The notes: generated from the sequence alone by a model not told the origin. DNA of 64,000 nt from DASYAE01 sp036501535 (GCA_036501535.1 DASYAE010000236.1:11468-75467), one strand, 5' to 3'. Shown: positions 1 through 8,412, numbered from the stretch's first letter. A program made the numbers and translations.

Positions 1-356
1 ACCGTCACCCCGTTGCGGTCGCGCCCGACCGGGGACGGGCACTCGGGATTCGCGCAGAACTGGCGCGACCCGGCCGCCGGCGCCGCGGTCCCGGAGACGA
101 CGTTGGTGGTCGCCAGCCCGAGGCCCCACCACGGGTCCGGCCGGATCTGCGCCACGCCGACGCTCGCGGCGGGGCGCGCGGGTGAGGACGTGGATGGGGA
201 CGATGGCGGACGTACCGGCGCGTCGGCGTCCGAGGGTGGGTCCGGGTCTGGGGCCGAGGGCGGCTCGGGCTCCGGCAGCGCGCGCAGGCTGCACTCGGAG
301 CAGAAGCCCCACTCGTCGAGCTCGCCGTGACCGCAATCAGGGCGGTTGCATCTCAT
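1..356 (-). CDS. PknG-like Ser/Thr kinase, N-terminal part (runs off left edge)
   Basis: The reading frame is open from an ATG at 356 down to the window edge, about 118 codons. It begins MRCNRPDCGHGELDEWGFC and later reads QFCANPECPSPVGR. Two such Cys-x-x-x-x-Cys type knuckles, the second followed by PVGR, are the hallmark of the rubredoxin-like N-terminal domain of the PknG family of soluble actinobacterial kinases. A Pro/Asp/Ser-rich linker joins the two halves. The kinase and any TPR domain would lie outside the window, so the family call rests on the N-terminus alone. The ATG overlaps the stop of the upstream protease gene as ATGA, so translational coupling is likely and the two proteins are probably made together. 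Confidence 0.72.
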   Translation of the reverse strand, partial: MRCNRPDCGHGELDEWGFCSECSLRALPEPEPPSAPDPDPPSDADAPVRPPSSPSTSSPARPAASVGVAQIRPDPWWGLGLATTNVVSGTAAPAAGSRQFCANPECPSPVGRDRNGVT

Positions 357-2197
357 CGCGGGTCCTCCTCGTCGGTGTCGGCGGGCTCGGCAATGTCCGC
401 AGGCTCGGCGGCCTCAGCGCGGTCGTCAGAGTCCTGTGTCGCGGCGGCCTCGCGGATGCGCCGGTCGACCTCGTCGGCATAGCGCTGGACCGCGTCCCGC
501 GCGGCCGTGAGATCGATCGGCGATGTCGACAGGGCCTTGACGGCCACGTCGTAGAAGGGCAGGAGACCGGCGTCCTCGGCCCCGAAATACCGCTGTGCGC
601 GCACGCGGTGCACGCTCAGCATGGCACGCAGGTCCTCGCGCGTGGCGGGCAGGCGGCGGATGGAGCGGTCGAACTTCTCCACCGCGCCGAGCGCGGCGGC
701 GGCCTGGTCGCGGATCGCGCCGAACTCGGCGTTCGGCTCCGTGCGGTGCGCCACCGCGAGCTGGACCCGCAGCTGGGGGGCGAGGCGGCGCGGCAGCGGC
801 GGCGATTCGTAGTACTGGAGCCCGAGCTCGGCGTGGAGCCGTCCGGCGGCGTCCTCCGCGGCCGAGAGCCGGGCGACGTGCCCCTCGGCCTCCGCGCGGC
901 CGGCCAGTGCGGAGGCCGCGTCCGAGTCGGGGGCGGGGGCGGCAATGAGGCCTCTGCCGGCCGGTTCGGGGCCGAGGGAGACCTCATAGGACAGGCCGGG
1001 CGGCGGCTGGCCGTCGAACCCGAGCACTAGGCGGATGCCGCGCGACCACGCGCGGCGGGCCAGCGGTCCGAGCAGCGCCTCGACCAGCGCGTCCGGATCG
1101 GCGGCGCGGTCCACCGAGGCGACGACCAGGCAGACCGGAGGCCTGCGGTGCAGCAGTCGCTGGAGCACGTCGCGTTCGTCCGCGGGGAAGCCCAGGCGGT
1201 CCGCGAGGTAGTGCCTTATCTCGGTGAGCGACCTGTCGCGCGCGTTGTAGGCCGCGTCCACGGCGCCGAAGGCGAGGACGGTGTCCTGCGGCGCACGGGA
1301 AAGTTCGGCGTCCGAGGCTCTGGGCCGGACCGCGGGATCAGCAGTCTGCAGCAGCCGTTCGAGCCATGACGTACCCGTGCCGGTGGCGCCGCCGGTGAGC
1401 ACCACGGTGCCCGTCCAACGTCCGCTGAGCAGCCTGGTGAGCTCCTGGGTCAGCGCGAGGCGCAGCGGGTCGTCCAATCCGTGGTCCGGCGGTGTGTAAT
1501 CCTCCTTGGGCATGCGGCTGGCCCACTCGCCGTCGACGTACGGCTCCAGCTGCGGCAGATAGCTGAGCATCGTCTCGGTGGGCAGTATCCACCCGGCCCT
1601 GGCGCCCTCGTTGTTGACATCGTCCGCCTTCCGCACCACGTAGTCGCGCACGACGATGCCGATGACGCGGCCCTTGAACTCGCCGTCCAGCGCCAGCACG
1701 CCGGCGCCCGAATAACCCGGCTCGATCCACGGCGCGCCGACGTCGACCCGGTTGAGCACGCCCCACTCGCCCTCGCGGCCGCCGGCCCCGGCCAGTTGCG
1801 CCGTGACCGCTATTCCGTACTTGTCCTCGTGGCTCGGAAAGCCGTACGCGCGCATGAGGCCGCCCGAGATGGGCGCCCGCCACAGGCGCGTCGACGCGCC
1901 GCAGGGCGTGGGCGCGTCCAGTTCCAGCAGTGCCACGTCGCCGCGCCGGGTCCCGTTCTGATACACCCACGACGAGTCGGAAAGGCGCGCTGGAATAGTC
2001 CACTCCGGATGGCACACGCTGCTGGAGACCAGGACTCGCGACTGCCGTCCGTCCGGCGCGGCGTCCGCGTCCGTGACCACGTGCGCGCATGTCAGCATAT
2101 GGCGGTCGTCCAGGAGGACCCCGGCCCCCAGCGTCCTGCCCTCCTGGTCGTCGACGCGGACCCGCCAGGGATCCTCACTGTGACGGTGATCGGCCAT
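353..2197 (-). CDS. Trypsin-like serine protease with degenerate P-loop NTPase region
   Basis: This 614-residue protein has no signal peptide, so it should act in the cytoplasm. Residues 10-215 form a trypsin-like domain with a complete triad: His39 in LTCAHVV, Asp87 in RRGDVALLEL and Ser163 in EPGYSGAGVL. From about residue 240 there is an NTPase-like region. Its P-loop, GGATGTGTS at 269-277, lacks the Walker A lysine, and PPVCLVVASVD resembles Walker B. The C-terminal part is mainly helical and ends in a low-complexity acidic tail. Fusion of trypsin to an NTPase or STAND-like region is known from predicted bacterial conflict and signalling systems. The stop overlaps the start of a PknG-like kinase gene. 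The triad is directly visible; NTPase activity is doubtful. Confidence 0.8.
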   Translation of the reverse strand: MADHRHSEDPWRVRVDDQEGRTLGAGVLLDDRHMLTCAHVVTDADAAPDGRQSRVLVSSSVCHPEWTIPARLSDSSWVYQNGTRRGDVALLELDAPTPCGASTRLWRAPISGGLMRAYGFPSHEDKYGIAVTAQLAGAGGREGEWGVLNRVDVGAPWIEPGYSGAGVLALDGEFKGRVIGIVVRDYVVRKADDVNNEGARAGWILPTETMLSYLPQLEPYVDGEWASRMPKEDYTPPDHGLDDPLRLALTQELTRLLSGRWTGTVVLTGGATGTGTSWLERLLQTADPAVRPRASDAELSRAPQDTVLAFGAVDAAYNARDRSLTEIRHYLADRLGFPADERDVLQRLLHRRPPVCLVVASVDRAADPDALVEALLGPLARRAWSRGIRLVLGFDGQPPPGLSYEVSLGPEPAGRGLIAAPAPDSDAASALAGRAEAEGHVARLSAAEDAAGRLHAELGLQYYESPPLPRRLAPQLRVQLAVAHRTEPNAEFGAIRDQAAAALGAVEKFDRSIRRLPATREDLRAMLSVHRVRAQRYFGAEDAGLLPFYDVAVKALSTSPIDLTAARDAVQRYADEVDRRIREAAATQDSDDRAEAAEPADIAEPADTDEEDPR

Positions 2198-2260
2198 GTC
2201 TCTACAGTAACGATGAAGTGCGGTGGAAACTGACCATTAATCACCTCCGCAGTGCGTGTT

Positions 2261-2293
2261 CGCCGGCGCCGGGCTTGTAGGCCGGCGCCGGCG
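2261..2293 (-). terminator. GC-rich hairpin downstream of the interrupted glycosidase gene
   Basis: A perfect 12-bp inverted repeat (arms 2261-2272 and 2282-2293, CGCCGGCGCCGG with its complement) encloses a 9-nt loop. It lies in the 116-bp gap between the stop of the glycosidase-like gene and the start of the protease gene, both on the minus strand. There is no T tract, as is common for actinobacterial terminators. Confidence 0.6.
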
Positions 2294-2313
2294 CAGATCC
2301 ACCCGCGACCCGG

Positions 2314-4365
2314 TCAGGAGTTCACGTATTGCGGCATGCCGAGGCCGGGCGCGCTGCCGCCGCTCTGGGTGAGCGCGGTCACGGCGGCGAGGCCGGGCTT
2401 GGCCGAGCCGTCGACCCGGGTGAGGCCGAACGGGCCGGCGTTGTTCTCGCTGCTCGCGTCGCTCCAGCAGTAGACGAACACCGGGCCCGCGTACGGCCAC
2501 GGCGTGGACGTGATGAACTGCAGCGCGTACGCGATGATCAGCGCCTGTTGCTCCTCGGAGCTGATCGTCGCGGGGTTCTGGCCGGCCGCGACCACCGGCC
2601 AGGTGGCCAGCACGCCGGGCGCGACGAGGTTCACCACTGCGTCGCTGCCTGCTGCGACGGCCGCGCCCCAGGTCTGGCCGAGGCTCTGGGCGCACTGGAC
2701 CTGGCCGCCGGACGGCACGGTCTCAGCGCTGGAACTTCCGGGCACGGCGGTCGCGGCGATCTCGAGCGTGGCCGCCGCCGCGGCCGCAACGGTGACCGGG
2801 CCCTGATTCGTGGTGACGGTGAACGGGCCGTGGGCGAAGCCGTTCAGGCTCTGGCCGCTGTACCCGTTGGTGTCGCCGCACCAGAGCGTCAGGGCCGTGC
2901 CGGAGGCCACCGTGACCGCGCGCGAGCCGGCCTTCACCTGCAGGGTGCTGATCGCGGCGCCGGGGGTGAGGCTCTGCGCCACGGTCAGGCCGGTCGGCGG
3001 CAGCACGGTCCAGGACTGGCCCGGGTTCACCGCGGCGACGTAGCTGCCGGCCGGCAGGCCGGGCGCGCCGACCAGGTAGCCGAGGTCATCCGCCTTCGCC
3101 GACGCGCTGTCCACGACCAGGCTGGTCGCGGTCGCGGCGGCCGCGCTCCAGGTGCCGCGGCACTGGCCGGTCGGGGTGCCGATCTCGGTGAACCACATCG
3201 GTTTCGCGCCGTCCCCGCCGGCGACCATGATCTGGCGCAGCGCGGGCACCATGGCCCACGATCCCGAGTCCAGCCAGCGGAATCCGCTCACCGCCGGCCA
3301 GACGTAGGGGTGGAAGGAGAGCGCGTCGAACATCGGCGCCCCGCCCGCCTCGGCGTACAGCCGGGTCAGGAAGACGTCCGGCGGATAGCCGGAGCCCATG
3401 CCGAAGGTGCTCGACGAGGCCGACGCGGCGACCGCCGCGGGGAAGGCGGAGAGCCACGGCGGCGGGCTGAGCACGTAGCCGGTCGACGTCACCTCGCTGA
3501 CATACGTCCCCGCGGGCCACATCCCGCCGGTGTCCGTGCTCGACGTCGAGAGCGACACCTCGTTCCCGGTGATCAGCAGATACTGGTCGGTCGAGGTCGC
3601 ACTCGAACACGTGACGCTCGCGGTCGCGGCCCCGGCGGCGACGGCCGGCCAGGAGGCGCCGGCCCGGGGGCTCGGCGAGTAGTCGAGCCGGGCCTCGGCC
3701 GACATGGTCGCGCCGACCACCGTCGGGGTCGGGCTGTGCCCCGGCATGGCGACGTACTGCTGGTGGATCGCGGTGTAGGCGGCCGTGGCCAGCGCCGCGT
3801 ATCCGACCGCGGAGAAGCAGCCGAGGCCGAGCGCCTGCCCGGAGGGAGCCAGGCTGCCGCCGGGCGTGTACGCGACGTCGAGCCGGTCCAGGTTCGGCTC
3901 GTTCCAGAGCTCGAAGGCCGAGATGCCGAGCGGGCCGAGCTGCGCGGCGGCCTGGCCGGCGAAGTCCGCGTAGTCCGCGGGGGCGACCGTCGGGAACGGG
4001 TCCGCCGGCGCGGCCGGGTTGTTGCCCACGGCCCAGGCCCAGGACGGCGACCACAGCAGGATCGCCAGTACGTTGATTCCGGCGTCGAGCATCGGCTGCG
4101 CGGTCAGCAGCGCGTAGCTGAAGTCGCAGGTGGCGCCCCGAGCGGCCTGGACGGTCGAGGTCCAGGCGATATCGAGGCGCACCCAGGAGATCCCGGCCGC
4201 CTGCATCCGAGCGATCTCAGTGTTCTGCGCCGCGGCGCTCAGCCCGGCGAAGTAGTGCTGGTATCCGCTGCCCAGCGAGACGCCGACGGTCAGGTTGCCG
4301 CTGCCGGCGCCGGGGCCGGCCTGGCCCCACGGCGCGCCGGTGAAGGAGGAGAATGCACGTCCCAT
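2314..4365 (-). CDS. Glycosidase-like TIM-barrel protein with two inserted modules
   Basis: The 683-residue protein looks like a clan-A glycoside hydrolase of GH39/GH5 type. Glu156 in LWNEPN is the expected acid/base and Glu394 in WFTEIGT the expected nucleophile. The barrel starts near residue 25, and its last strand is near 600 (VFVYCWSD). The two glutamates are 238 residues apart, roughly twice the usual distance, because a Ser/Ala/Thr-rich module (about 225-325) sits between strands 5 and 6. A second module (about 400-560) sits before strand 8. The modules share PAG(T/S)YV followed some 10 residues on by a VLPP or VLSPP motif, so they look homologous. No signal peptide is visible although the upstream partner has a Tat signal. 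The start lies 16 bp after that partner's stop, so they form an operon. Substrate unknown. Confidence 0.68.
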   Translation of the reverse strand: MGRAFSSFTGAPWGQAGPGAGSGNLTVGVSLGSGYQHYFAGLSAAAQNTEIARMQAAGISWVRLDIAWTSTVQAARGATCDFSYALLTAQPMLDAGINVLAILLWSPSWAWAVGNNPAAPADPFPTVAPADYADFAGQAAAQLGPLGISAFELWNEPNLDRLDVAYTPGGSLAPSGQALGLGCFSAVGYAALATAAYTAIHQQYVAMPGHSPTPTVVGATMSAEARLDYSPSPRAGASWPAVAAGAATASVTCSSATSTDQYLLITGNEVSLSTSSTDTGGMWPAGTYVSEVTSTGYVLSPPPWLSAFPAAVAASASSSTFGMGSGYPPDVFLTRLYAEAGGAPMFDALSFHPYVWPAVSGFRWLDSGSWAMVPALRQIMVAGGDGAKPMWFTEIGTPTGQCRGTWSAAAATATSLVVDSASAKADDLGYLVGAPGLPAGSYVAAVNPGQSWTVLPPTGLTVAQSLTPGAAISTLQVKAGSRAVTVASGTALTLWCGDTNGYSGQSLNGFAHGPFTVTTNQGPVTVAAAAAATLEIAATAVPGSSSAETVPSGGQVQCAQSLGQTWGAAVAAGSDAVVNLVAPGVLATWPVVAAGQNPATISSEEQQALIIAYALQFITSTPWPYAGPVFVYCWSDASSENNAGPFGLTRVDGSAKPGLAAVTALTQSGGSAPGLGMPQYVNS

Positions 4366-4381
4366 AGCCGCTGGCCGCCCG

Positions 4382-5725
4382 TCAGTTCGCCAGCTGGACG
4401 GACCAGCCGATGGCGCCGGCCTGGCCGGCCGTGCCCGAGCCGGCGCCCGCGCCGCCGGTCCCGCCGGGGTTGGTGATCGTCCCGGTGCCGATCACGGAGC
4501 TCGCGGTGACGACCACGACCGGGCCGCCCTGCCCGCCTCCCCCGCCGCCGGCGTTCCCGCCGGCGGCCGCGCCCCCGTTGCCGCCGTAGGCCTTGATGGT
4601 GCCGTTGTTCACCAGGGTGCGGGCCGCGATGAACAGCGGATTGCCGCCCGTGCCGCCGGCCCCGCCCGCGTTGGTGCCGTCGCCGGCGCCCGCTCCCCCG
4701 CTGGCCCCGCCGCCGAAGTAGTGCGTGGCCCCGGCGCCGTCGACCACTGACATGGTGGCGAGCTGGGGCACCGCGCGCGGCAGCGTCCCGGCCGGCATCC
4801 CGGTGGGCGGGTTCGCCGAGCCGCCCGCGCCGCCCGCGGTGCCCGACGAGTTCTTGCCGCCGGTTCCCGCGGCGTACGTGGCGCCCAGGCCCCACACGCC
4901 GCTGACGCTCGTCCCGGCGGCCCCGGCCGCCTTGGCGGTGCTGCCCGACGGGGCGTTCGCACCCGGCACCAGCGAGCCGTTCGTCAGGTTGGAGCCGCCG
5001 GTGGCGCCGCTGGACTGCTTGTTGGGGTAGGTGACGATGAAGCCGCTGTTGTTGGTGACCGTGCCGGAGCAGTACAGCCGGTACGGCGCGGTGCCGCCGC
5101 CGGCCAGCTGGAGGGTGCAGCCGGAGGCGATGGTGAGCGAGCTCGCGTAGATGTCGCGCAGCGCCCAGTAGTAGTTGGCCTGCGATCCGGTGCCTATGAA
5201 CGACGGGTACGGATTCGGCGTGGTGCCGTCCAGGACGATCGCGCCGTCGCTGCCGTCGCCGAAGACGCCGAGCCCGCCGCCGGTCTCCAGCGCGCCCTGG
5301 CCGTAGACCGTGGTGCCGAAGTCCGGGGTCAGGAAGCAGGCGATGGCGGCCTGGCCGGCGCCCTGCGGGAAGGCCGGCGCGGTGCCGGCGGGCAGCCAGG
5401 TCACGTTGTTGAACTTGATCTGGCGTCCCCCGGTGGAGTCCTGGGTCACGATGACCGTCGGCTCGACGGTGACGTCGGGGCTGGGCTGCGTGCCCGAGTA
5501 GGCGAAGGTGAAGTTGGTGGTCCCCGTGACGGTGCAGGTGAAGGTGTCCGCGGCGGACAGCTCCAGGGTGACGGATCCCGATACGGGGCCGAGCGCCGCG
5601 ATGGTGCCCGGCGGGACGCCGTAGGCCGCGGCGGAGGCCGCCGGGGCCTCGGCCACCGAGGTGGCGAGCGCCGCGCCGGACAGGCCCATGGTCGTCAGCA
5701 GCACGGAACGGCGGGAGGTTGCCAT
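4382..5725 (-). CDS. Tat-exported glycine-rich protein with phage-tail-like N-terminal domain
   Basis: This 447-residue protein begins MATSRRSVLLTTMGLSG, a clear twin-arginine signal, with cleavage probable near residue 33 (AASA). Residues 45-150 contain VTQDSTGGRQIKF followed by VTWLPAGTAPAFP and TVYGQG. That pattern is typical of a small beta domain at the ends of phage tail and tail-fibre proteins. Residues 225-440 are rich in glycine, alanine and serine and recall mycobacterial PE_PGRS tails or fibrous surface proteins. The gene leads a two-gene minus-strand operon with the interrupted glycosidase. Because it has an export signal and no other phage genes are nearby, I infer a cell-surface or secreted fibrous protein that reused a phage module rather than part of a prophage. 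Confidence 0.65.
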   Translation of the reverse strand: MATSRRSVLLTTMGLSGAALATSVAEAPAASAAAYGVPPGTIAALGPVSGSVTLELSAADTFTCTVTGTTNFTFAYSGTQPSPDVTVEPTVIVTQDSTGGRQIKFNNVTWLPAGTAPAFPQGAGQAAIACFLTPDFGTTVYGQGALETGGGLGVFGDGSDGAIVLDGTTPNPYPSFIGTGSQANYYWALRDIYASSLTIASGCTLQLAGGGTAPYRLYCSGTVTNNSGFIVTYPNKQSSGATGGSNLTNGSLVPGANAPSGSTAKAAGAAGTSVSGVWGLGATYAAGTGGKNSSGTAGGAGGSANPPTGMPAGTLPRAVPQLATMSVVDGAGATHYFGGGASGGAGAGDGTNAGGAGGTGGNPLFIAARTLVNNGTIKAYGGNGGAAAGGNAGGGGGGQGGPVVVVTASSVIGTGTITNPGGTGGAGAGSGTAGQAGAIGWSVQLAN

Positions 5726-5880
5726 CGTGGGAGGTATCCTTCCAACACGAATATATGGGTACGAGGAGACGCGAAGCGGCAGCTCTCCCCGCGCCCCGTG
5801 ACCCCCCGTGGAGTCAGTGCCAGATCATAGGGCCCGGCGGTGGGATCCGGAGAAACACCGGCCCGGCCCCTGCAAAAATA

Positions 5881-5897
5881 GATATCACTATGATATC
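5881..5897. promoter_or_regulatory. Perfect 7-3-7 palindrome upstream of the SPFH gene
   Basis: GATATCA-CTA-TGATATC is a perfect palindrome in otherwise GC-rich DNA, 49 bp before the SPFH start codon. Its AT-rich core is compatible with overlapping promoter elements. The likely binder is the ribbon-helix-helix protein encoded just downstream of the SPFH gene, since such proteins commonly autoregulate; this is an inference. Confidence 0.6.
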
Positions 5898-5945
5898 CTC
5901 CGAGCCAGGACCGACGGCGGCCCGAGGGAGTCAGGAGGAGCGGAT

Positions 5946-6875
5946 ATGACCACATCGCAGGCGGTCGCAGACGTCGATGTCGCGATGCCGCAGGCGCCGG
6001 TGAGCGAGCGGACGATGCCGGGGGTGCCCGGGGCGGCCGGCCTGCTCCTGACGACCGGCGTGTTCGCGCTCGGCCTGGTGCTGGACATCGCCTCTGCGGC
6101 GGTGCACAACGGGGGCCCGGCGGCGCTGTGGGTGCCGGGCGCGGTGCTCATGGTCGTCGGCGGCTTCGCCTACGGCGGGCTGACCGCGGTCGCGCCCGGC
6201 GAGGCCCGGGTGATCTCGCTTTTCGGCCGGTACGTCGGGACGATCCGGCACACCGGGCTGCGCTGGGTCAACCCGTTCACCAAGCGGCAGCGCGTCTCGA
6301 CCCGGGTGCGCAACCACGAGACCGCGATACTCAAGGTGATCGACGCGGACGGCAATCCGATCGAGATGGCCGCCGTGGTCGTTTGGCAGGTCGCCGACAC
6401 GGCCAAGGCGGTCTACGGGGTCGACGACTTCGTGGCCTTCGTCTCGATCCAGACCGAGACCGCGGTGCGGCACATCGCCGGCAGCTACCCGTACGACGCG
6501 CGCGGCACGGACCAGCTCTCCCTGCGCGAGAACGCCGAGGAGATCACGACGCGGCTGTCCGCCGAGATCGCCGCGCGGGTGACCGCCGCCGGGGTGAAGG
6601 TGATCGAGTCCCGTGTCACGCGGCTGTCGTACGCCCCTGAGATCGCGCAGGCGATGCTGCGCCGGCAGCAGGCCGAGGCGGTGGTCGCGGCCCGGCAGCG
6701 GCTGGTCGAGGGCGCGGTCAGCATGGTGCGGCTGGCCTTGGACAGCCTGGCCGAGCAGCAGCTGGTAGACCTCGACGACGAGCGGAAGGCGTCCATGGTC
6801 AGCAATCTGCTGGTCGTGCTGTGCAGCGAACAGGCCACCCAGCCGGTGGTGAACACCGGCTCGCTCTACCAGTGA
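5946..6875 (+). CDS. SPFH (band 7/slipin-like) membrane protein
   Basis: The protein has 309 residues. I chose ATG 5946 because AGGAGGAG sits a few bases upstream and the frame above it has no comparable site. Two hydrophobic helices at about 28-50 and 58-78 form a hairpin anchor. The SPFH domain follows: PGEARVISLFGRYVGTIR, then LRWVNPF and VNHETAILKV-type strands, up to about residue 260. The coiled region RRQQAEAVVAARQRLVEGA is typical of slipin and flotillin oligomers. These proteins build ring-like scaffolds in membrane microdomains and often restrain proteases. It is followed after 10 bp by a ribbon-helix-helix gene and preceded by a palindromic operator, so the pair is probably one autoregulated operon. 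Confidence 0.88.
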   Translation: MTTSQAVADVDVAMPQAPVSERTMPGVPGAAGLLLTTGVFALGLVLDIASAAVHNGGPAALWVPGAVLMVVGGFAYGGLTAVAPGEARVISLFGRYVGTIRHTGLRWVNPFTKRQRVSTRVRNHETAILKVIDADGNPIEMAAVVVWQVADTAKAVYGVDDFVAFVSIQTETAVRHIAGSYPYDARGTDQLSLRENAEEITTRLSAEIAARVTAAGVKVIESRVTRLSYAPEIAQAMLRRQQAEAVVAARQRLVEGAVSMVRLALDSLAEQQLVDLDDERKASMVSNLLVVLCSEQATQPVVNTGSLYQ

Positions 6876-6885
6876 CGACCTCGAC

Positions 6886-7155
6886 ATGTCCATGGTGACC
6901 GAGCGCAAGAGGATCCTGCTGCGGCTCGACCCGGCGGTGTACGACGCGCTGGTCCGCTGGGCCGGCGACGAGCTGCGCAGCACCACCGCGCAGATCGAGT
7001 TCGTGCTGCGCCGGGCGCTGGGGCAGGTCGGCCGGCTGCCGGGCGAGGTCGGCGAGCTGCCCCGGCGCGGCCGGCCGCCCAGAGCCGACAACGACGCGGC
7101 CGACGGCGGCGAGGCCGGTGACGCGGCGCCCGACGAGCCGTCGGACGACGGGTGA
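6886..7155 (+). CDS. Small Arc/CopG-like ribbon-helix-helix protein
   Basis: This 89-residue protein starts 10 bp after the SPFH stop. It begins MSMVTERKRILLRLDPAVYD, in which RILLRLDP forms the DNA-binding beta ribbon. Two helices follow (VYDALVRWAGDELRST and TAQIEFVLRRALGQV), the classic RHH dimer layout. The C-terminal 40 residues are acidic, proline-rich and probably disordered. This small protein is a known companion of actinobacterial SPFH genes. Likely roles are repression of its own operon through the palindrome at 5881-5897, or a DNA-facing adaptor for the membrane scaffold. Confidence 0.75.
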   Translation: MSMVTERKRILLRLDPAVYDALVRWAGDELRSTTAQIEFVLRRALGQVGRLPGEVGELPRRGRPPRADNDAADGGEAGDAAPDEPSDDG

Positions 7156-7328
7156 GGCGGCGCATCACGCTTCGATGACGCAGCGCCGATGAGTTCGGGC
7201 CGGTCCGCTCGTCCAAGCCGGTGCGGGTCTTCGCCGGGTCTGGACATTTCCGCCCGAATTTTGCCAAGGTGGACTCCCGCGCCGCGCGCCGAACCTCATT
7301 CCGCCCGACCACGAGGGAGTCCCCGACC

Positions 7329-8246
7329 ATGACAGCCGCCCGCCCCGACCCGGACGCCGTCGAGTTCTACTCGACGCAGAGCTCCTTCTCCGACCCCGGC
7401 ACGTACGCGCCGCTGTACGACGGCCTGCCGGCCGACCCGGCGGCGCTCGCCGCCGTCTCCCGCGGCCTGATCGTGCACCGGCTCGAGGGCCCGATGTTCA
7501 AGCACGAACACCCGCAGGACCGCCTGAACGACGACGCCGAGACCCGGTACATCGACGACATCCTGAAGATCATCGTCGAGCGCAACGACGCGCCGCTGAT
7601 CCAGCCGCGGGCCGCCGCGGACCGGTTCGTCGGCATCTGCCGCGACTTCACCCTGCTGCACTGCTCGCTGCTGCGGCACGCCGGGATCCCGGCCCGGGCC
7701 CGCTCCGGCTTCGCCGACTACTTCAGCAACGACGGCTTCCACGTCGACCACATGGTCACCGAGTACTGGCACCCGGAGCGCGGCTGGCTGCTGGCCGACG
7801 CGCAGCTGGCCGACCCGGTGGTCACCGAGCCTTACCCGGTGGACTTCGACCCGATGGACGTTCCGCGCGACCGCTTCCTGGTGGCCGGCGCCGCCTGGCG
7901 GGCGATCCGGGAGCAGGGCGCCGACCCGATGACCTTCGGCCTGCCGATCCCCGGCCTGAATCTGATCGGGACCTGGTTCGTGTCCGGAAACGTGCGGCTG
8001 GACCTGGCCGCGCTGAACAAGTCGGAGACCCTGCTGTGGGACGTGTGGGGCGTCGGCGCGGGCAGCGACAAGGAGCTGACCGAGGAGATGCGGCGGTTCT
8101 ACGACGGCGTCGCGCCGCTGATCAGCGACGAGGTCCGCTACGCCGAGGCGCGCCGGATGTTCGCCGAGAACGACGGCCTGCGCACGCCGAAGACGGTCCT
8201 GTCGCTGGCCCAGTTCAAGGGTCCGCACCAGGTGACGCTGCGTTGA
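7329..8246 (+). CDS. Transglutaminase-like protein
   Basis: The 305-residue protein starts at ATG 7329, preceded by GAGGGAG. It carries the transglutaminase-like core: a cysteine-containing helix in FVGICRDFTLLHCSLLRHAG, His in FHVDHMVTEYW and Asp in GWLLADAQL. The R-D-F-T/S-x-L around the cysteine is typical of the bacterial transglutaminase-like family rather than eukaryotic cross-linking enzymes. No signal peptide or membrane segment is visible, so the protein is probably cytoplasmic. Family members act as peptidases or amidases or as peptide-cyclising enzymes, and the substrate cannot be told from context. It stands alone between the SPFH operon and an ABC transporter operon. Confidence 0.8.
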   Translation: MTAARPDPDAVEFYSTQSSFSDPGTYAPLYDGLPADPAALAAVSRGLIVHRLEGPMFKHEHPQDRLNDDAETRYIDDILKIIVERNDAPLIQPRAAADRFVGICRDFTLLHCSLLRHAGIPARARSGFADYFSNDGFHVDHMVTEYWHPERGWLLADAQLADPVVTEPYPVDFDPMDVPRDRFLVAGAAWRAIREQGADPMTFGLPIPGLNLIGTWFVSGNVRLDLAALNKSETLLWDVWGVGAGSDKELTEEMRRFYDGVAPLISDEVRYAEARRMFAENDGLRTPKTVLSLAQFKGPHQVTLR

Positions 8247-8412
8247 GCCCCGTCCCGTGCATCCAGAGTCGTAGCTCGGACCGTCTCCGCATACATCTCG
8301 CGGCGTAGGAGGCCGCGGCGCAGTTCAGTCTCCAGACGATCGTCGCCGGGCCGCCCGGTGCGTAGCGTCGAAGGAGCCGGCGCGGGACCGGCGACGACGG
8401 AAGGAGACCGCG

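Noticed and set aside
182..1030. Long open frames on the plus strand across the trypsin gene
   Set aside because: Arg/Gly/Ala-rich shadow translation of the minus-strand gene caused by the high GC content; no domain signature and no ribosome site.
2329..4476. 715-codon plus-strand frame opposite the glycosidase
   Set aside because: Composition is arginine-rich and repetitive, whereas the minus strand has catalytic motifs and matching codon bias.
2314..5725. Prophage remnant
   Set aside because: Only one phage-tail-like domain is present, with a Tat signal, and no capsid, portal, terminase, integrase or attachment sites are seen nearby.
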